This document shows, one piece after another, positions 33,293 to 42,212 of a DNA stretch of 64,000 nucleotides. The stretch is taken from positions 43,004-107,003 of the forward strand of contig JACRCX010000082.1 in the NCBI GenBank assembly GCA_016218815.1. The letters run 5' to 3'. Numbering within the stretch: the first letter of the stretch is position 1; the number at the start of each line of letters is the position of its first letter. Both the position numbers and the translations under genes were made by a program. The stretch is from Deltaproteobacteria bacterium (GTDB taxonomy: Bacteria > Myxococcota_A > Polyangia > DRWM01 > JAAZOP01). The notes below the pieces were generated by a model that did no database searches, was not told the origin of the DNA, and saw nothing but the letters and a program-made list of their open reading frames with translations.

Positions 33293-34324
33293 ATGCGCGC
33301 AGCCGTGTTCCATGGACCGAACCAGCCGCTCCGCCTGGAGGACGTGCCGAAGCCGGTGCCGGGGCCCGGGCAGATCGTGGTCCAGGTGGCCGCCTGCGGG
33401 GTCTGCCACACGGATCTCCACTACATCGACCACGGGGTGCCGACGGCGAAGAAGCCGCCGTTGATCCTGGGCCACGAGGCGTCGGGGACGGTGGAAGCGC
33501 TGGGTCCCGACGTGAAGAGCTTCGCCGCGGGCGACCGGGTGCTCCTGCCGGCGGTGCTTTCGTGCGGCACGTGCTTCTTCTGCCGGACCGGCCGCGAGAA
33601 CATCTGCCAGAGCATGGTGATGTTCGGCAACAACATCGACGGGGCGTACGCGGAGTTCGTGCTGGCGCCGGCGAAGGATGCCTTCCGGATGCCGGAGGAG
33701 GTCCCGCTGGTCGAGGGCTCGATCATCGCCGACGCGATCTCCACGCCGTTCTTCGCGGTCACGCGCCGGTCGGGGCTGCGCCCCGGCGACTCGTGCCTGG
33801 TCATGGGCTGCGGCGGCGTCGGGATGAACGCGGTGCAGCTCGCGGCGGCCATCGGCTGCAAGGTCATCGCGGTCGATGTGCTGGACCGCAAGCTCGAGTA
33901 CGCCAAGTCGTTCGGCGCCTTCGCGGCGATCAACCCCAAGAACACGGCGAACCTGGCCAAGGACGTGCGGAAGCTGACCAACGGGCTGGGCGTCGACGTG
34001 GCGATCGAGTGCATCGGCAACCCGGCGACGATGGAGGCGGCGTTCTCGACCATCCGCAAGGGCGGGCGGCTGGTGGTGATCGGCTACACCGACAAGACGA
34101 TGGCGCTGCCGGTGCAGAAGATCATGTACTTCGAGCAGGAGGTGATCGGGAGCCTGGGCTGCCGTCCGGTGGACTATCCGCCGCTGATCGAGATGGCGCG
34201 GCTGGGCAAGGTGCGCGTCAAGGAGATGGTCACGCACCGCTTCCCGCTCGAGGACATCAACAAGGCGTTCGACCTGCTCCGTTCGGGCGATCCGACCTGC
34301 CTGCGCGCCGTCGTCACGCCGTAG
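33293..34324 (+). CDS. Zinc alcohol dehydrogenase, 6-hydroxycyclohexenoyl-CoA dehydrogenase-like
   Basis: A 343-residue medium-chain dehydrogenase. Catalytic zinc ligands are in C-G-V-C-H-T-D and G-H-E-A; the structural zinc has four Cys in S-C-G-T-C-F-F-C-R-T-G-R-E-N-I-C. The cofactor site is V-M-G-C-G-G-V-G-M-N. The stretches A-C-G-V-C-H-T-D-L-H-Y-I-D-H-G-V-P and E-G-S-I-I-A-D-A-I-S-T-P-F are of the type seen in 6-hydroxycyclohex-1-ene-1-carbonyl-CoA dehydrogenases (Had/BamQ). Together with the preceding hydratase it would catalyse two consecutive steps after ring reduction. GAGGAGG precedes the ATG. Confidence 0.65.
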   Translation: MRAAVFHGPNQPLRLEDVPKPVPGPGQIVVQVAACGVCHTDLHYIDHGVPTAKKPPLILGHEASGTVEALGPDVKSFAAGDRVLLPAVLSCGTCFFCRTGRENICQSMVMFGNNIDGAYAEFVLAPAKDAFRMPEEVPLVEGSIIADAISTPFFAVTRRSGLRPGDSCLVMGCGGVGMNAVQLAAAIGCKVIAVDVLDRKLEYAKSFGAFAAINPKNTANLAKDVRKLTNGLGVDVAIECIGNPATMEAAFSTIRKGGRLVVIGYTDKTMALPVQKIMYFEQEVIGSLGCRPVDYPPLIEMARLGKVRVKEMVTHRFPLEDINKAFDLLRSGDPTCLRAVVTP

Positions 34325-34342
34325 GCGCTTTCAGGTCCGGGA

Positions 34343-34362
34343 CCGGCGCCTGAAGGCGCCGG
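34343..34362. repeat. TGAA-loop palindrome
   Basis: Perfect arms CCGGCGCC/GGCGCCGG around TGAA; identical to the copy at 36586-36605. A separate perfect 7-bp inverted repeat (AGCCCGC, loop TTC) follows at 34374-34390. Confidence 0.8.
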
Positions 34363-34382
34363 CAAGACCACGAAGCCCGCTT

Positions 34383-34452
34383 CGCGGGCTGACAGGAAGG
34401 CCGAACCCGGGGTTCAGCGCGGGCTGACAGGAAGGGTGAGCCCGGGGTTCAG
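34383..34452. repeat. 35-bp tandem duplication
   Basis: Two adjacent 35-base units (34383-34417 and 34418-34452) differ at only a few central bases. They lie in the 208-base gap before the DUF255 gene, in which no gene is seen. Confidence 0.8.
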
Positions 34453-34532
34453 CGCCGGGGGGGTGCGTTTCGCCCGCGGAATCGCCTGCGCTTTTCCGCG
34501 GGGTCGTTACCTTGCGCTGCGGGAGGAGGCGC

Positions 34533-36596
34533 ATGCGCGAGCGAGGCCGGACGCCGAATCGACTTGCCGGGGAAACCAGCCCGTACCTGCAGCAGCACGC
34601 TCACAACCCGGTCGACTGGAACGCGTGGGGGCCGGAGGCGCTGGAGCGTGCGCGGCGCGAGGACAAGGCGATCCTGCTGTCGATCGGCTACGCGGCGTGC
34701 CACTGGTGCCACGTCATGGCCCACGAGTGCTTCGAGGACGAGGTGATCGCGGCGCTGATGAACGAGCACTTCGTGTGCATCAAGGTCGACCGCGAGGAGC
34801 GGCCGGATCTGGACCACATCTACCAGCTCGCCCATCAACTCCTCACCGGACGCGGCGGCGGCTGGCCGCTGACAGCGTTCCTCGCGCCCGACGGCCGGCC
34901 GTTCTTCGCCGGCACCTACTTCCCGCCGACGTCGCGGCAGGGCCTGCCCGGATTCCTCCAGGTGCTGGAGGCGGTGCGTGCGCTGTACGCCGAGCGCCGA
35001 GGGGCGGTGGCGGGCGTGGGACGGCGGGTGGTCGAGGCGCTGGACGCCGTCGATGCCTCCGCGCGCCGTCCGGACGACCCGGACCCGCTGGCGCTCGACT
35101 CCGCCCGCCGGGCGCTCGGCCGCGTCTTCGATCCCCTCCACGGCGGCACGCGGGGCGCCCCGAAGTTCCCCCAGGCCGGTCACCTCGAGTTGCTGGCGCG
35201 CCGGGAAGCGACGCACCCGGACGACGACGAGGCGCGGTCGATGCGAATCCTCACGCTGCGGCGAATGGCCGACGGGGGCATCCACGACCAGCTCGGAGGC
35301 GGCTTCTTCCGCTACGCGGTGGACGAGAGCTGGACGATCCCGCACTTCGAGAAGATGCTTTACGACAACGCGCAGCTGCTGCGCGCGTACACAGACGGGT
35401 TCCGTGCGACGGGCGACGAGGTGTTCCGCGGCGCAGCCCTGGACACCGCGGAGTGGGCGTTGCGCGAGATGCGCCTGCCGGGAGGAGCGTTCGCTTCGAG
35501 CCTGGATGCCGACAGCGGCGGGGAGGAAGGGGGAAGCTACGTCTGGCCCTACGAGGAGGTCCGGGCGCTGTTGTTGCCGGACGAGCTGGCCGTCGCGTCG
35601 CTGGTCTACGGGATCTCGCGGGAGGGCAACTTCGGGGGTCGGAGCCACCTGGTGCGGCGGATGTCGGCGGCCGAGGCGGCCGGCTGGCTGGGGCAGGGCG
35701 AGGCCGCGACGGAAAGGCTGATGGAGTCCGCGCGGGCGAAATTGCGGGAGGCGCGGGCGCAGCGGCTGCGGCCGGGGATGGACGACAAGGTGCTGGCGTC
35801 CTGGAACGCGCTGCTCGCGGGAGCGCTGGCCAGGGCGGGACGGGTGTTCGAGCGCTCGGACCTCGTGGATGCGGCGACGGGCGCGATCGACTTCCTCCGG
35901 CGCGAGCTGTGGATGGGCGGCCGGCTGTTCGCGTCCTGGCGCGACGGCCGCGCCACGCATCCGGCGTACCTGGACGACCACGCCTTCCTGCTCGACGCGC
36001 TGCTCGAGGTGCTTCGCGCGCGGTGGCGGGGCGGGGATCTACGGTGGGCGACGGAGCTGGCGGATGAGCTTTGCGGGCGCTTCGAAGACCGGGAGGCGGG
36101 CGGGTTCTACTTCACGGCTGCCGACCACGAGGAGCTGATCCACCGGCCGAAGACCGCGGCCGACTCGGCGCTGCCGTCGGGCAACGGCGTCGCCGCGCAG
36201 GCGTTGCTGCGGATGGGCTGGCTCCTGGGGCGTTCCGACTGGCTGGCGGCGGCGGAGCGGGCCATCCGGGCCTTCGCCGGCCCGCTGCGGGAGGCTCCGC
36301 TGGCCCATCCGGCGCTGCTCGGCGCGCTGGAGGACCTGAGCTTGCCGGTGCGCCTCGCGGTGTTGCGGGGGGCGCCGGAGGCGCTGACGCCGTGGCGCCG
36401 GGCGGCAGGGGACGGGGGAGAGCGGGACGCGGTGTTCGTGATTCCGGCTGGCGAGGAGCTGCCGGAGGCGCTGGCGGCCAAGCGACCGCTCGGCGATGCC
36501 GTGGCGTACGTCTGCCGGGGAATGAACTGTTCTCTGCCGCTGAGCGACCTGGAGGCGTTCCGGCGGGCGTGGGAAGCCGGTCTTGCCGGCGCCTGA
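34533..36596 (+). CDS. DUF255 thioredoxin-fold protein (YyaL / SSP411-like)
   Basis: A 687-residue protein, the usual length for the family. The N-terminal thioredoxin-like domain has N-P-V-D-W at 25-29 and the C56-H-W-C59 redox pair, followed by K-V-D-R-E-E-R-P-D. The remainder is an alpha/alpha toroid related to N-acylglucosamine 2-epimerase, with H-F-E-K-M-L-Y-D-N and P-G-M-D-D-K-V-L-A-S-W-N-A-L. Function is not established. GGGAGGAGG precedes the ATG. The stop codon TGA is the loop of a palindromic repeat (36586-36605), and an identical palindrome precedes the gene. Confidence 0.9.
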   Translation: MRERGRTPNRLAGETSPYLQQHAHNPVDWNAWGPEALERARREDKAILLSIGYAACHWCHVMAHECFEDEVIAALMNEHFVCIKVDREERPDLDHIYQLAHQLLTGRGGGWPLTAFLAPDGRPFFAGTYFPPTSRQGLPGFLQVLEAVRALYAERRGAVAGVGRRVVEALDAVDASARRPDDPDPLALDSARRALGRVFDPLHGGTRGAPKFPQAGHLELLARREATHPDDDEARSMRILTLRRMADGGIHDQLGGGFFRYAVDESWTIPHFEKMLYDNAQLLRAYTDGFRATGDEVFRGAALDTAEWALREMRLPGGAFASSLDADSGGEEGGSYVWPYEEVRALLLPDELAVASLVYGISREGNFGGRSHLVRRMSAAEAAGWLGQGEAATERLMESARAKLREARAQRLRPGMDDKVLASWNALLAGALARAGRVFERSDLVDAATGAIDFLRRELWMGGRLFASWRDGRATHPAYLDDHAFLLDALLEVLRARWRGGDLRWATELADELCGRFEDREAGGFYFTAADHEELIHRPKTAADSALPSGNGVAAQALLRMGWLLGRSDWLAAAERAIRAFAGPLREAPLAHPALLGALEDLSLPVRLAVLRGAPEALTPWRRAAGDGGERDAVFVIPAGEELPEALAAKRPLGDAVAYVCRGMNCSLPLSDLEAFRRAWEAGLAGA

Positions 36597-36605
36597 AGGC
36601 GCCGG
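36586..36605. repeat. TGAA-loop palindrome containing a stop codon
   Basis: Same sequence as 34343-34362. Its TGA at 36594-36596 ends the DUF255 reading frame, so the last codons G-A are encoded by the left arm. Confidence 0.8.
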
Positions 36606-36659
36606 TGGCCGCTGTGCGGGTTCCGTGTTAGCCTTTCGGGCGAGCCGGAGGTCGGGAAC

Positions 36660-39647
36660 ATGGCGTATCGCGGGCAGTGGCTGCAGGGTTGGCTGGCGGG
36701 AGTCGCGCTGTGCGCGGCGGGGTGTGCGGACGACGCGACGGGCACCGACGTCGCGCCCGACGACGGGCGGGCGGACGCCGAGGCGGACGGGGCGAGCGAC
36801 GTGCCGCCGGCGGACGGGGCGGACGATGCCGAAGCGGCGCCGACGGACGGGGGAGAGGTCGAGGCCTGGGACGGGTCGTGCACGTCGCACGACCAGTGCC
36901 AGGACGGCCTGTGGTGCAACGGGGCGGAGCGGTGCGAGGAGGGCACGTGCGTGAGCGGCGGCGACCCGTGCGACGACGGCGTGGAGTGCACGGTCGATTC
37001 GTGCGAGGAGGACTCGGACCGCTGCTTCCACACGGGGGACGATTCGATGTGCCAGGACGGGTCGGCGTGCAACGGCGAGGAGCAGTGCCTGGCGGCCGGA
37101 TGCTCGGACGGCACGAGCCCGGTGTGCGCGGACAGCAGTCCGTGCACGATCGACTCGTGCGACGACGCGCGCGGGGGCTGCGTGCACGACCCGCGGGACT
37201 TCGACGAGGACGGGTACATGACCCGCGACTACGGCTGCGACGCCGAGGGCGGGACGGACTGCAACGACCGGGACGCGACGGTGAACCCGGGAGCGGTCGA
37301 GGTGTGCGACGACATCCGGGACAACAACTGCGACACCGTGGCCGACTTCGCGGATCCTGCCTGCCGGCCGGTGAACGACAGCTGCCCCGGCACGCTGCTC
37401 GAGGAGGGCGTCGCGGTCAACTCCTCGACGCGCGCGACGGTGCACGACTATTCGCCGGCGTGCTGCACCTGGTGCAGCTACCAGGACGTGGCGTTCCAGA
37501 TCGACCTGCCGGACACGTTGGACATCGTCGTGGACATCACGTCACGCAGCGGGACCATCTACGCGGACCTCCAGCGGACGTGCGGGAACGCGTCGACGTC
37601 GTTGCGCTGCCTCTCCGGCGGGACCGTGACGCTGCGGCGCAACTCGCAGCCGGCCGGGTCGTACTGGGTGATCGTCGACGGCACCAATGCGGACTTCACG
37701 ATCAGCTATCACACGGAGGGGCCGACGCCGATCCCGCCGAACGACGTGTGCACGGGCGCGATCGACATCCCGTCGGCCGGCGGGGTCGTCTCGGGCTCGC
37801 TGCTGGACACCTCGAACCACTTCGTGCCGACCTGCGCGGGCGGCGGGGCGTACCCGGACGTGTTCTACCGGCTGGTGCTGACGGAGCCGCACCGGCTGAC
37901 GATCACGGCGACGCTCTCGCCGGCAGTCTACTCCACATACGTCTCGCTCACCCGGACCTGCGGCGATTCGAGCACGGAGATCGCGTGCGGCAGCGGCAGC
38001 GCGGCGACGCTCACGCGCAACTTCCTGGACGCGGGCACCTACTTCATCGCGGTCGACGGCAGCGCGGAGAGCCCGTTCACGCTGGACGTCCGGCTCGAGC
38101 CGCCGGTCTACCCGCCGGCCAACGACACGTGCGCGGGGGCGGAGGACGTGCCGGCCGGCGGCGGGCTCGTCTCCGGGACGCTGCTCTCGGCGTCCGACCA
38201 CTACGTGCCGACCTGCGCGGGGGCCGGAAGGTATCCGGACGCCTTCTACCGGCTCGTGCTGACGGAGCCGCACCGCATCACGATCACGGCGCAGCTCACG
38301 CCGGCGACGGCGAGCACCTACGTCACGCTGGGGCCGACGTGCGGCGAGGCGGCGACGGAGACCATGTGCGCGGCGGGCAGCACGGCGACGCTCACCCGCA
38401 ATTTCCTGGACACGGGGACCTATTTCATCGCCGTCGACGGGTCCACGGAGAGTCCGTTCACGCTGAACGTGCGTCTCGACCCGCCGATCTACCCGCCGGC
38501 CAACGATCGCTGCCCCGGGACCGACATCACGGGCGGAGGCGTCTTCGTCGGCACGATGGTCGATACCTACCGCGACTATCCGCCGTCCTGCTCGACGGCG
38601 ACGCTGTCCGACGTCGTGTACAACTTCACGCTCACCGACACGCAGGACGTGACGGTGAACGTCGCGCCGGTGGGCGCCTCGACGACGTACGTCGCGGCGT
38701 TGCGCACGACGTGCGACGACCATCTGACCGAGCTGGCCTGCCGTTCCGGCAGTCCGGCGCAGTTCTCGCGGCACAGCCTGCCGGCGGGCACGTACTACCT
38801 GGTCGTGTCGGGCCCGACCGTGGCGCCGGGCAACCAGTTCGTGCTGCAGCTCACGCTCGCGCCGCCGACGCCGGTCCCGGCCAACGACGTGTGTCTCGGG
38901 GCGACCGACGTGTCCGCCGGCGGCAGGTTCGTGGGGACGACCTGGGGCTGCGCCGACGACTACGCGCCGACCTGCGGCACGACGCTGACCTACTCCGACC
39001 TGGTGTACGCGCTGCACCTGGCCGCGCCGCAGGAGGTGACGATCGATCTCAGCAGCGCCGCGCCGACGGTGTACCTCGACGTGCGCAACGGCACCTGCGG
39101 CACGGGCACGACCGCGATCTCGTGCACGTCCGGCGCCACGGCGCACTTCTCCAACCCCAACCTGCCGGCGGGGGACTACTGGATCCTGGTCGACCCGTCG
39201 GTGGAGGGTGCGACGACGCTGGACGTCGGCCTTGCGGCCCCCAGCTCGGCCTGCGACGGCTCCGAGACGATCACGGTCGACTACACGTCCAGCAGCACGT
39301 TCGTCTACACCGACTCGGCGACGACGGCCGGGCGGCCGGACGACTTCGACCCGAGCTGCATCTACGGTGCGTATCCGGACTATCCGTACCAGCTCGTGGT
39401 GCCGGTGCGGTCGGCGGTCACGGTGACCACGGACACGACGACGTACGACGGGGCGCTGCACATGCGCAGCGCGTGCGACGTCCCGTCCTCCGAGATCGGG
39501 TGCGACGACGACTGCGGCTCGACGCTCCGCTCGTGCGTCCCCATCAGCGGCTCGATGACGCTCGAGCCCGGGACCTACACGATCATCGTCGACGGCTACA
39601 GCGGGAGCGGGGACTTCACGCTGACCGTGACGGCGACGCGATTGTAG
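36660..39647 (+). CDS. Large Cys-rich lipoprotein with tandem PPC-like domains
   Basis: A 995-residue protein with a lipoprotein signal ending C-A-A-G-C, an acidic linker (25-70), Cys-rich modules with C-N-G-A-E-R-C and C-N-G-E-E-Q-C motifs, one MopE-like block (D-C-N-D-R-D-A-T-V-N-P-G-A), and six roughly 120-residue beta repeats. Each repeat opens with P-A-N-D-x-C or P-P-N-D-V-C and ends with a G-T-Y-F-I-A-V-D-G-type strand, as in bacterial pre-peptidase C-terminal domains. Repeats two and three are nearly identical at the protein level. A surface-exposed binding protein is likely; no catalytic site is seen. GGAGGTCGGG precedes ATG 36660. Confidence 0.8.
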   Translation: MAYRGQWLQGWLAGVALCAAGCADDATGTDVAPDDGRADAEADGASDVPPADGADDAEAAPTDGGEVEAWDGSCTSHDQCQDGLWCNGAERCEEGTCVSGGDPCDDGVECTVDSCEEDSDRCFHTGDDSMCQDGSACNGEEQCLAAGCSDGTSPVCADSSPCTIDSCDDARGGCVHDPRDFDEDGYMTRDYGCDAEGGTDCNDRDATVNPGAVEVCDDIRDNNCDTVADFADPACRPVNDSCPGTLLEEGVAVNSSTRATVHDYSPACCTWCSYQDVAFQIDLPDTLDIVVDITSRSGTIYADLQRTCGNASTSLRCLSGGTVTLRRNSQPAGSYWVIVDGTNADFTISYHTEGPTPIPPNDVCTGAIDIPSAGGVVSGSLLDTSNHFVPTCAGGGAYPDVFYRLVLTEPHRLTITATLSPAVYSTYVSLTRTCGDSSTEIACGSGSAATLTRNFLDAGTYFIAVDGSAESPFTLDVRLEPPVYPPANDTCAGAEDVPAGGGLVSGTLLSASDHYVPTCAGAGRYPDAFYRLVLTEPHRITITAQLTPATASTYVTLGPTCGEAATETMCAAGSTATLTRNFLDTGTYFIAVDGSTESPFTLNVRLDPPIYPPANDRCPGTDITGGGVFVGTMVDTYRDYPPSCSTATLSDVVYNFTLTDTQDVTVNVAPVGASTTYVAALRTTCDDHLTELACRSGSPAQFSRHSLPAGTYYLVVSGPTVAPGNQFVLQLTLAPPTPVPANDVCLGATDVSAGGRFVGTTWGCADDYAPTCGTTLTYSDLVYALHLAAPQEVTIDLSSAAPTVYLDVRNGTCGTGTTAISCTSGATAHFSNPNLPAGDYWILVDPSVEGATTLDVGLAAPSSACDGSETITVDYTSSSTFVYTDSATTAGRPDDFDPSCIYGAYPDYPYQLVVPVRSAVTVTTDTTTYDGALHMRSACDVPSSEIGCDDDCGSTLRSCVPISGSMTLEPGTYTIIVDGYSGSGDFTLTVTATRL

Positions 39648-39651
39648 GGGC

Positions 39652-39686
39652 GTCGAGAGTCGAGAGTCGACAGTCATGAGTCGACA
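39652..39686. repeat. Tandem heptamer array (GTCGAGA)
   Basis: Five 7-base units (GTCGAGA twice, GTCGACA, GTCATGA, GTCGACA) just after the stop of the PPC-like lipoprotein gene. Confidence 0.85.
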
Positions 39687-39730
39687 GTTTCGTCGCCTGC
39701 GGCGACGAATGCGGAAGGCAGCAGAGCAGG

Positions 39731-42031
39731 TCAGGTCGCCTGGCAGAATCCGGAGCGGCAGAAGGGGTGCCAGTCGCACCACTGCTGCGAGGTGCACGAG
39801 GCGCTGGTCGTGTAGGTGTTGCAGTAGGCGTGGGTGCCGAGGCAGGCCGCGGCCGCGTCCCAGATGCAGGAGCCGCCGCCGCAGCAGCTCGAGTTGTCGA
39901 AGTTGCCGCATCCCGCCGCGCCGCCCATGCAGGTGGCGCCGGTCCAGTTGCAGATGATGCCGGCGTCGTTGCAGCAGGTGGAGGAAGAGAGGGCGCTGCA
40001 GGCGCGCGTGCCGGTGCCTGTGCCGTTGCAATGGCCGTCCGCATCCCACCAGCAGCCGGTCTGGGTGGGGCAGATGGCGGCGGTGAAGACGGAGCAGGCG
40101 GATGCGCCGCCGCTGCAGCCGCACTGGGCGTCGGTGCAGCAGTACCAGCCGGCCTGGCAGACGCCGGCGCAGCAGATGCCGCTGCCGCCACCGCTGTCGG
40201 TGCAGGTGGTCGCATCGGCGACCCAGACGTCGGCGGGGCAGGCGGCGGTGCCCAGGGTGCAGTACTCCGGGCCGGCGTCGCAGTCCCCGGCGTCGGGGCG
40301 GCACACGTCGGCGGGGCCCCTGAGCACATCGACCGGGCAGGATGCGGAGGTCCCGGTGCAGGCCTCGGCGACGTCGCACGGTCCGGCGCTCGACCGGCAG
40401 GTGGTGCCGGAGACGAAGCCGTCGGGGGGGCAGTCGGCCGAGGACCCGGTGCAGTTCTCGGGGCGGTCGCAGATTCCGGCGGAGCCGCGACAGACGGTGC
40501 CGGAGGCGAAGCGGTCCGAGGGACAGAGCGGGGAGGTGCCGTTGCAGGCCTCTTCCACGTCGCAGAAGCCGGCGGCGGCGCGGCAGGGGGTGCCCGCGCC
40601 GAGGACGCTGTCTCCGGGGCAGGTGGGGCCGGTACCCGGGCAGAACTCGACGCGGTCGCAGCCGCCGGCCGAGGAACGGCAGGAGGTCGTGTTGGAGGCG
40701 AAGCCGTCGGACGGGCAGAGGATGGAGGTGCCGCTGCACAGTTCCGCGACGTCGCAGCCTCCGGCAGCCGCATCACGACAGACGTCGCCGACCGGACGGT
40801 AGACGTCGGGTGGGCAGGCGGTGTCGGTGCCGTCGCACGCCTCGGGGGCGTCGCAGACGCCGGCGGACGCGCGGCACGGGGTGCCCGAGCCGACCGGCGT
40901 GCAGCGGTCCGCAGCCTCGTTGCAGCCGGCGATGCAGCCGCCGACGGGGCAAGGGGTGCTGCCCGGAGTCCCGGTGCAGACGCCACCCTGGCAGGTGCTC
41001 TCCATCGTACAGAACCGTCCGTCGTCGCAGACCAGGCCGTCGTCCTCGGGGGTCATGACGCAGGCGCCCGTGGCGGGGACGCACAGGTTGTGGATGCAGG
41101 CGGTGTCGCCGGACGTGCCGCAGGTGACGACCGTCGCCGGGTCCACCTCGCAGGTGTGGCCGGTCAGGTCGCAGATCAGGGTGCCGTTGCAGCGGTTGCC
41201 GTCCTCGAAGGGTGCGCAGTCCGAGTTGAGCACGCAGGCGCAGGTGCTGGTGCCGCCGGTGCAGGCGCCGGTGCTGTCGCAGGTCTCGCCGGCGGTGCAG
41301 CCGTTGCCGTCGTCGCAGGCTCGTCCGGCGTCGATGTCGTTGGTGCACAGCCGTCCCGTCCCCGCGGGCTCGCAGCGATCGGTCGTGCACTGGTCGCCGT
41401 CGGCGCACATCGCGTCGCCGTCGCAGGTGAACGTGCAGTCGGCCTCGCAGCCGTCCGCGGAGGTGAGGTTGGCGTCGTCGCATTCCTCGCCGGAGTCGGT
41501 CACGCCGTCGCCGCACCGGGGCGTCTCGCACGCCGTCCGGCAGGCGTCGGGTTCGGTATCGCTGTTGGCGTCGCCCTCGTCGCATTCCTCGCCCGTGTCG
41601 GGGACGCCGTCGCCGCAGTGGGCCAGGCGGCAGTCGGTGCGGCAGGCGTCGGGTTCGGTATCGCTGTTGGCGTCGCCTTCGTCGCACTCCTCGTCGGGAT
41701 CGACGTGGCCGTCGCCGCAATCGGGCGGGATCGTGGCCTCGTCCTCCTCGCCGTCGCCATCTGCGTCCCCGACGCCCTCGTCGCCGTCCGCGCCGTCGGC
41801 GTCGTCGCCGTCGGAATCGCCGTCCGTGCCGTCCGCATCCCCGTGGACGTCGGGCTCCGCGTCGGCGTCCGCGCCCGGGGCGTCGGCCTCCGCTTCGACC
41901 GCCGCGTCGGCGTCGGACCCGTCGGAGCCCCCGTCGGCCGGCTCGTCGGTGAACAGCGCCAGGCTGCAGGCGGCGCCGGCCGCGAAGAGCCCGAGGATCC
42001 ACGCTGCGACATTCCATCTGCGATCGGCCAT
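39731..42031 (-). CDS. Cys-rich lipoprotein with DUF4215 and disintegrin-like repeats
   Basis: A 766-residue protein. A signal ending A-G-A-A-C is followed by about 80 acidic residues, then three DUF4215-type repeats (C-G-D-G-x-x-D-x-G-E-E-C-D-x-x). Residues 375-610 hold six tandem modules of the form C-R-x-S-A-G-x-C-D-x-x-E-x-C-x-G-T-S-x-x-C-P-x-D. That pattern is very close to the disintegrin domain of ADAM and snake-venom proteins. The C-terminal 120 residues form another Cys-rich region with paired W-D-x-D and C-C motifs. It is divergent from the next DUF4215 lipoprotein gene. Likely a stalk-like surface protein. Confidence 0.8.
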   Translation of the reverse strand: MADRRWNVAAWILGLFAAGAACSLALFTDEPADGGSDGSDADAAVEAEADAPGADADAEPDVHGDADGTDGDSDGDDADGADGDEGVGDADGDGEEDEATIPPDCGDGHVDPDEECDEGDANSDTEPDACRTDCRLAHCGDGVPDTGEECDEGDANSDTEPDACRTACETPRCGDGVTDSGEECDDANLTSADGCEADCTFTCDGDAMCADGDQCTTDRCEPAGTGRLCTNDIDAGRACDDGNGCTAGETCDSTGACTGGTSTCACVLNSDCAPFEDGNRCNGTLICDLTGHTCEVDPATVVTCGTSGDTACIHNLCVPATGACVMTPEDDGLVCDDGRFCTMESTCQGGVCTGTPGSTPCPVGGCIAGCNEAADRCTPVGSGTPCRASAGVCDAPEACDGTDTACPPDVYRPVGDVCRDAAAGGCDVAELCSGTSILCPSDGFASNTTSCRSSAGGCDRVEFCPGTGPTCPGDSVLGAGTPCRAAAGFCDVEEACNGTSPLCPSDRFASGTVCRGSAGICDRPENCTGSSADCPPDGFVSGTTCRSSAGPCDVAEACTGTSASCPVDVLRGPADVCRPDAGDCDAGPEYCTLGTAACPADVWVADATTCTDSGGGSGICCAGVCQAGWYCCTDAQCGCSGGASACSVFTAAICPTQTGCWWDADGHCNGTGTGTRACSALSSSTCCNDAGIICNWTGATCMGGAAGCGNFDNSSCCGGGSCIWDAAAACLGTHAYCNTYTTSASCTSQQWCDWHPFCRSGFCQAT

Positions 42032-42212
42032 CGTCTCCTCCGTTCACGCAACGGGAAACCGCTGCCGCCACTGTCCGACGGCGTAGGCTGACGCGTTCGG
42101 GTGGTCCCGTCAAGTTGCACCGGCGGAGCGTGTCCGGCGGAGCGTGGCGGATCGGGCGCCCGTGCGCTATCCTGTGACCGCCTCGGGGGGCGGCACGGAG
42201 GGACAGGCGACG

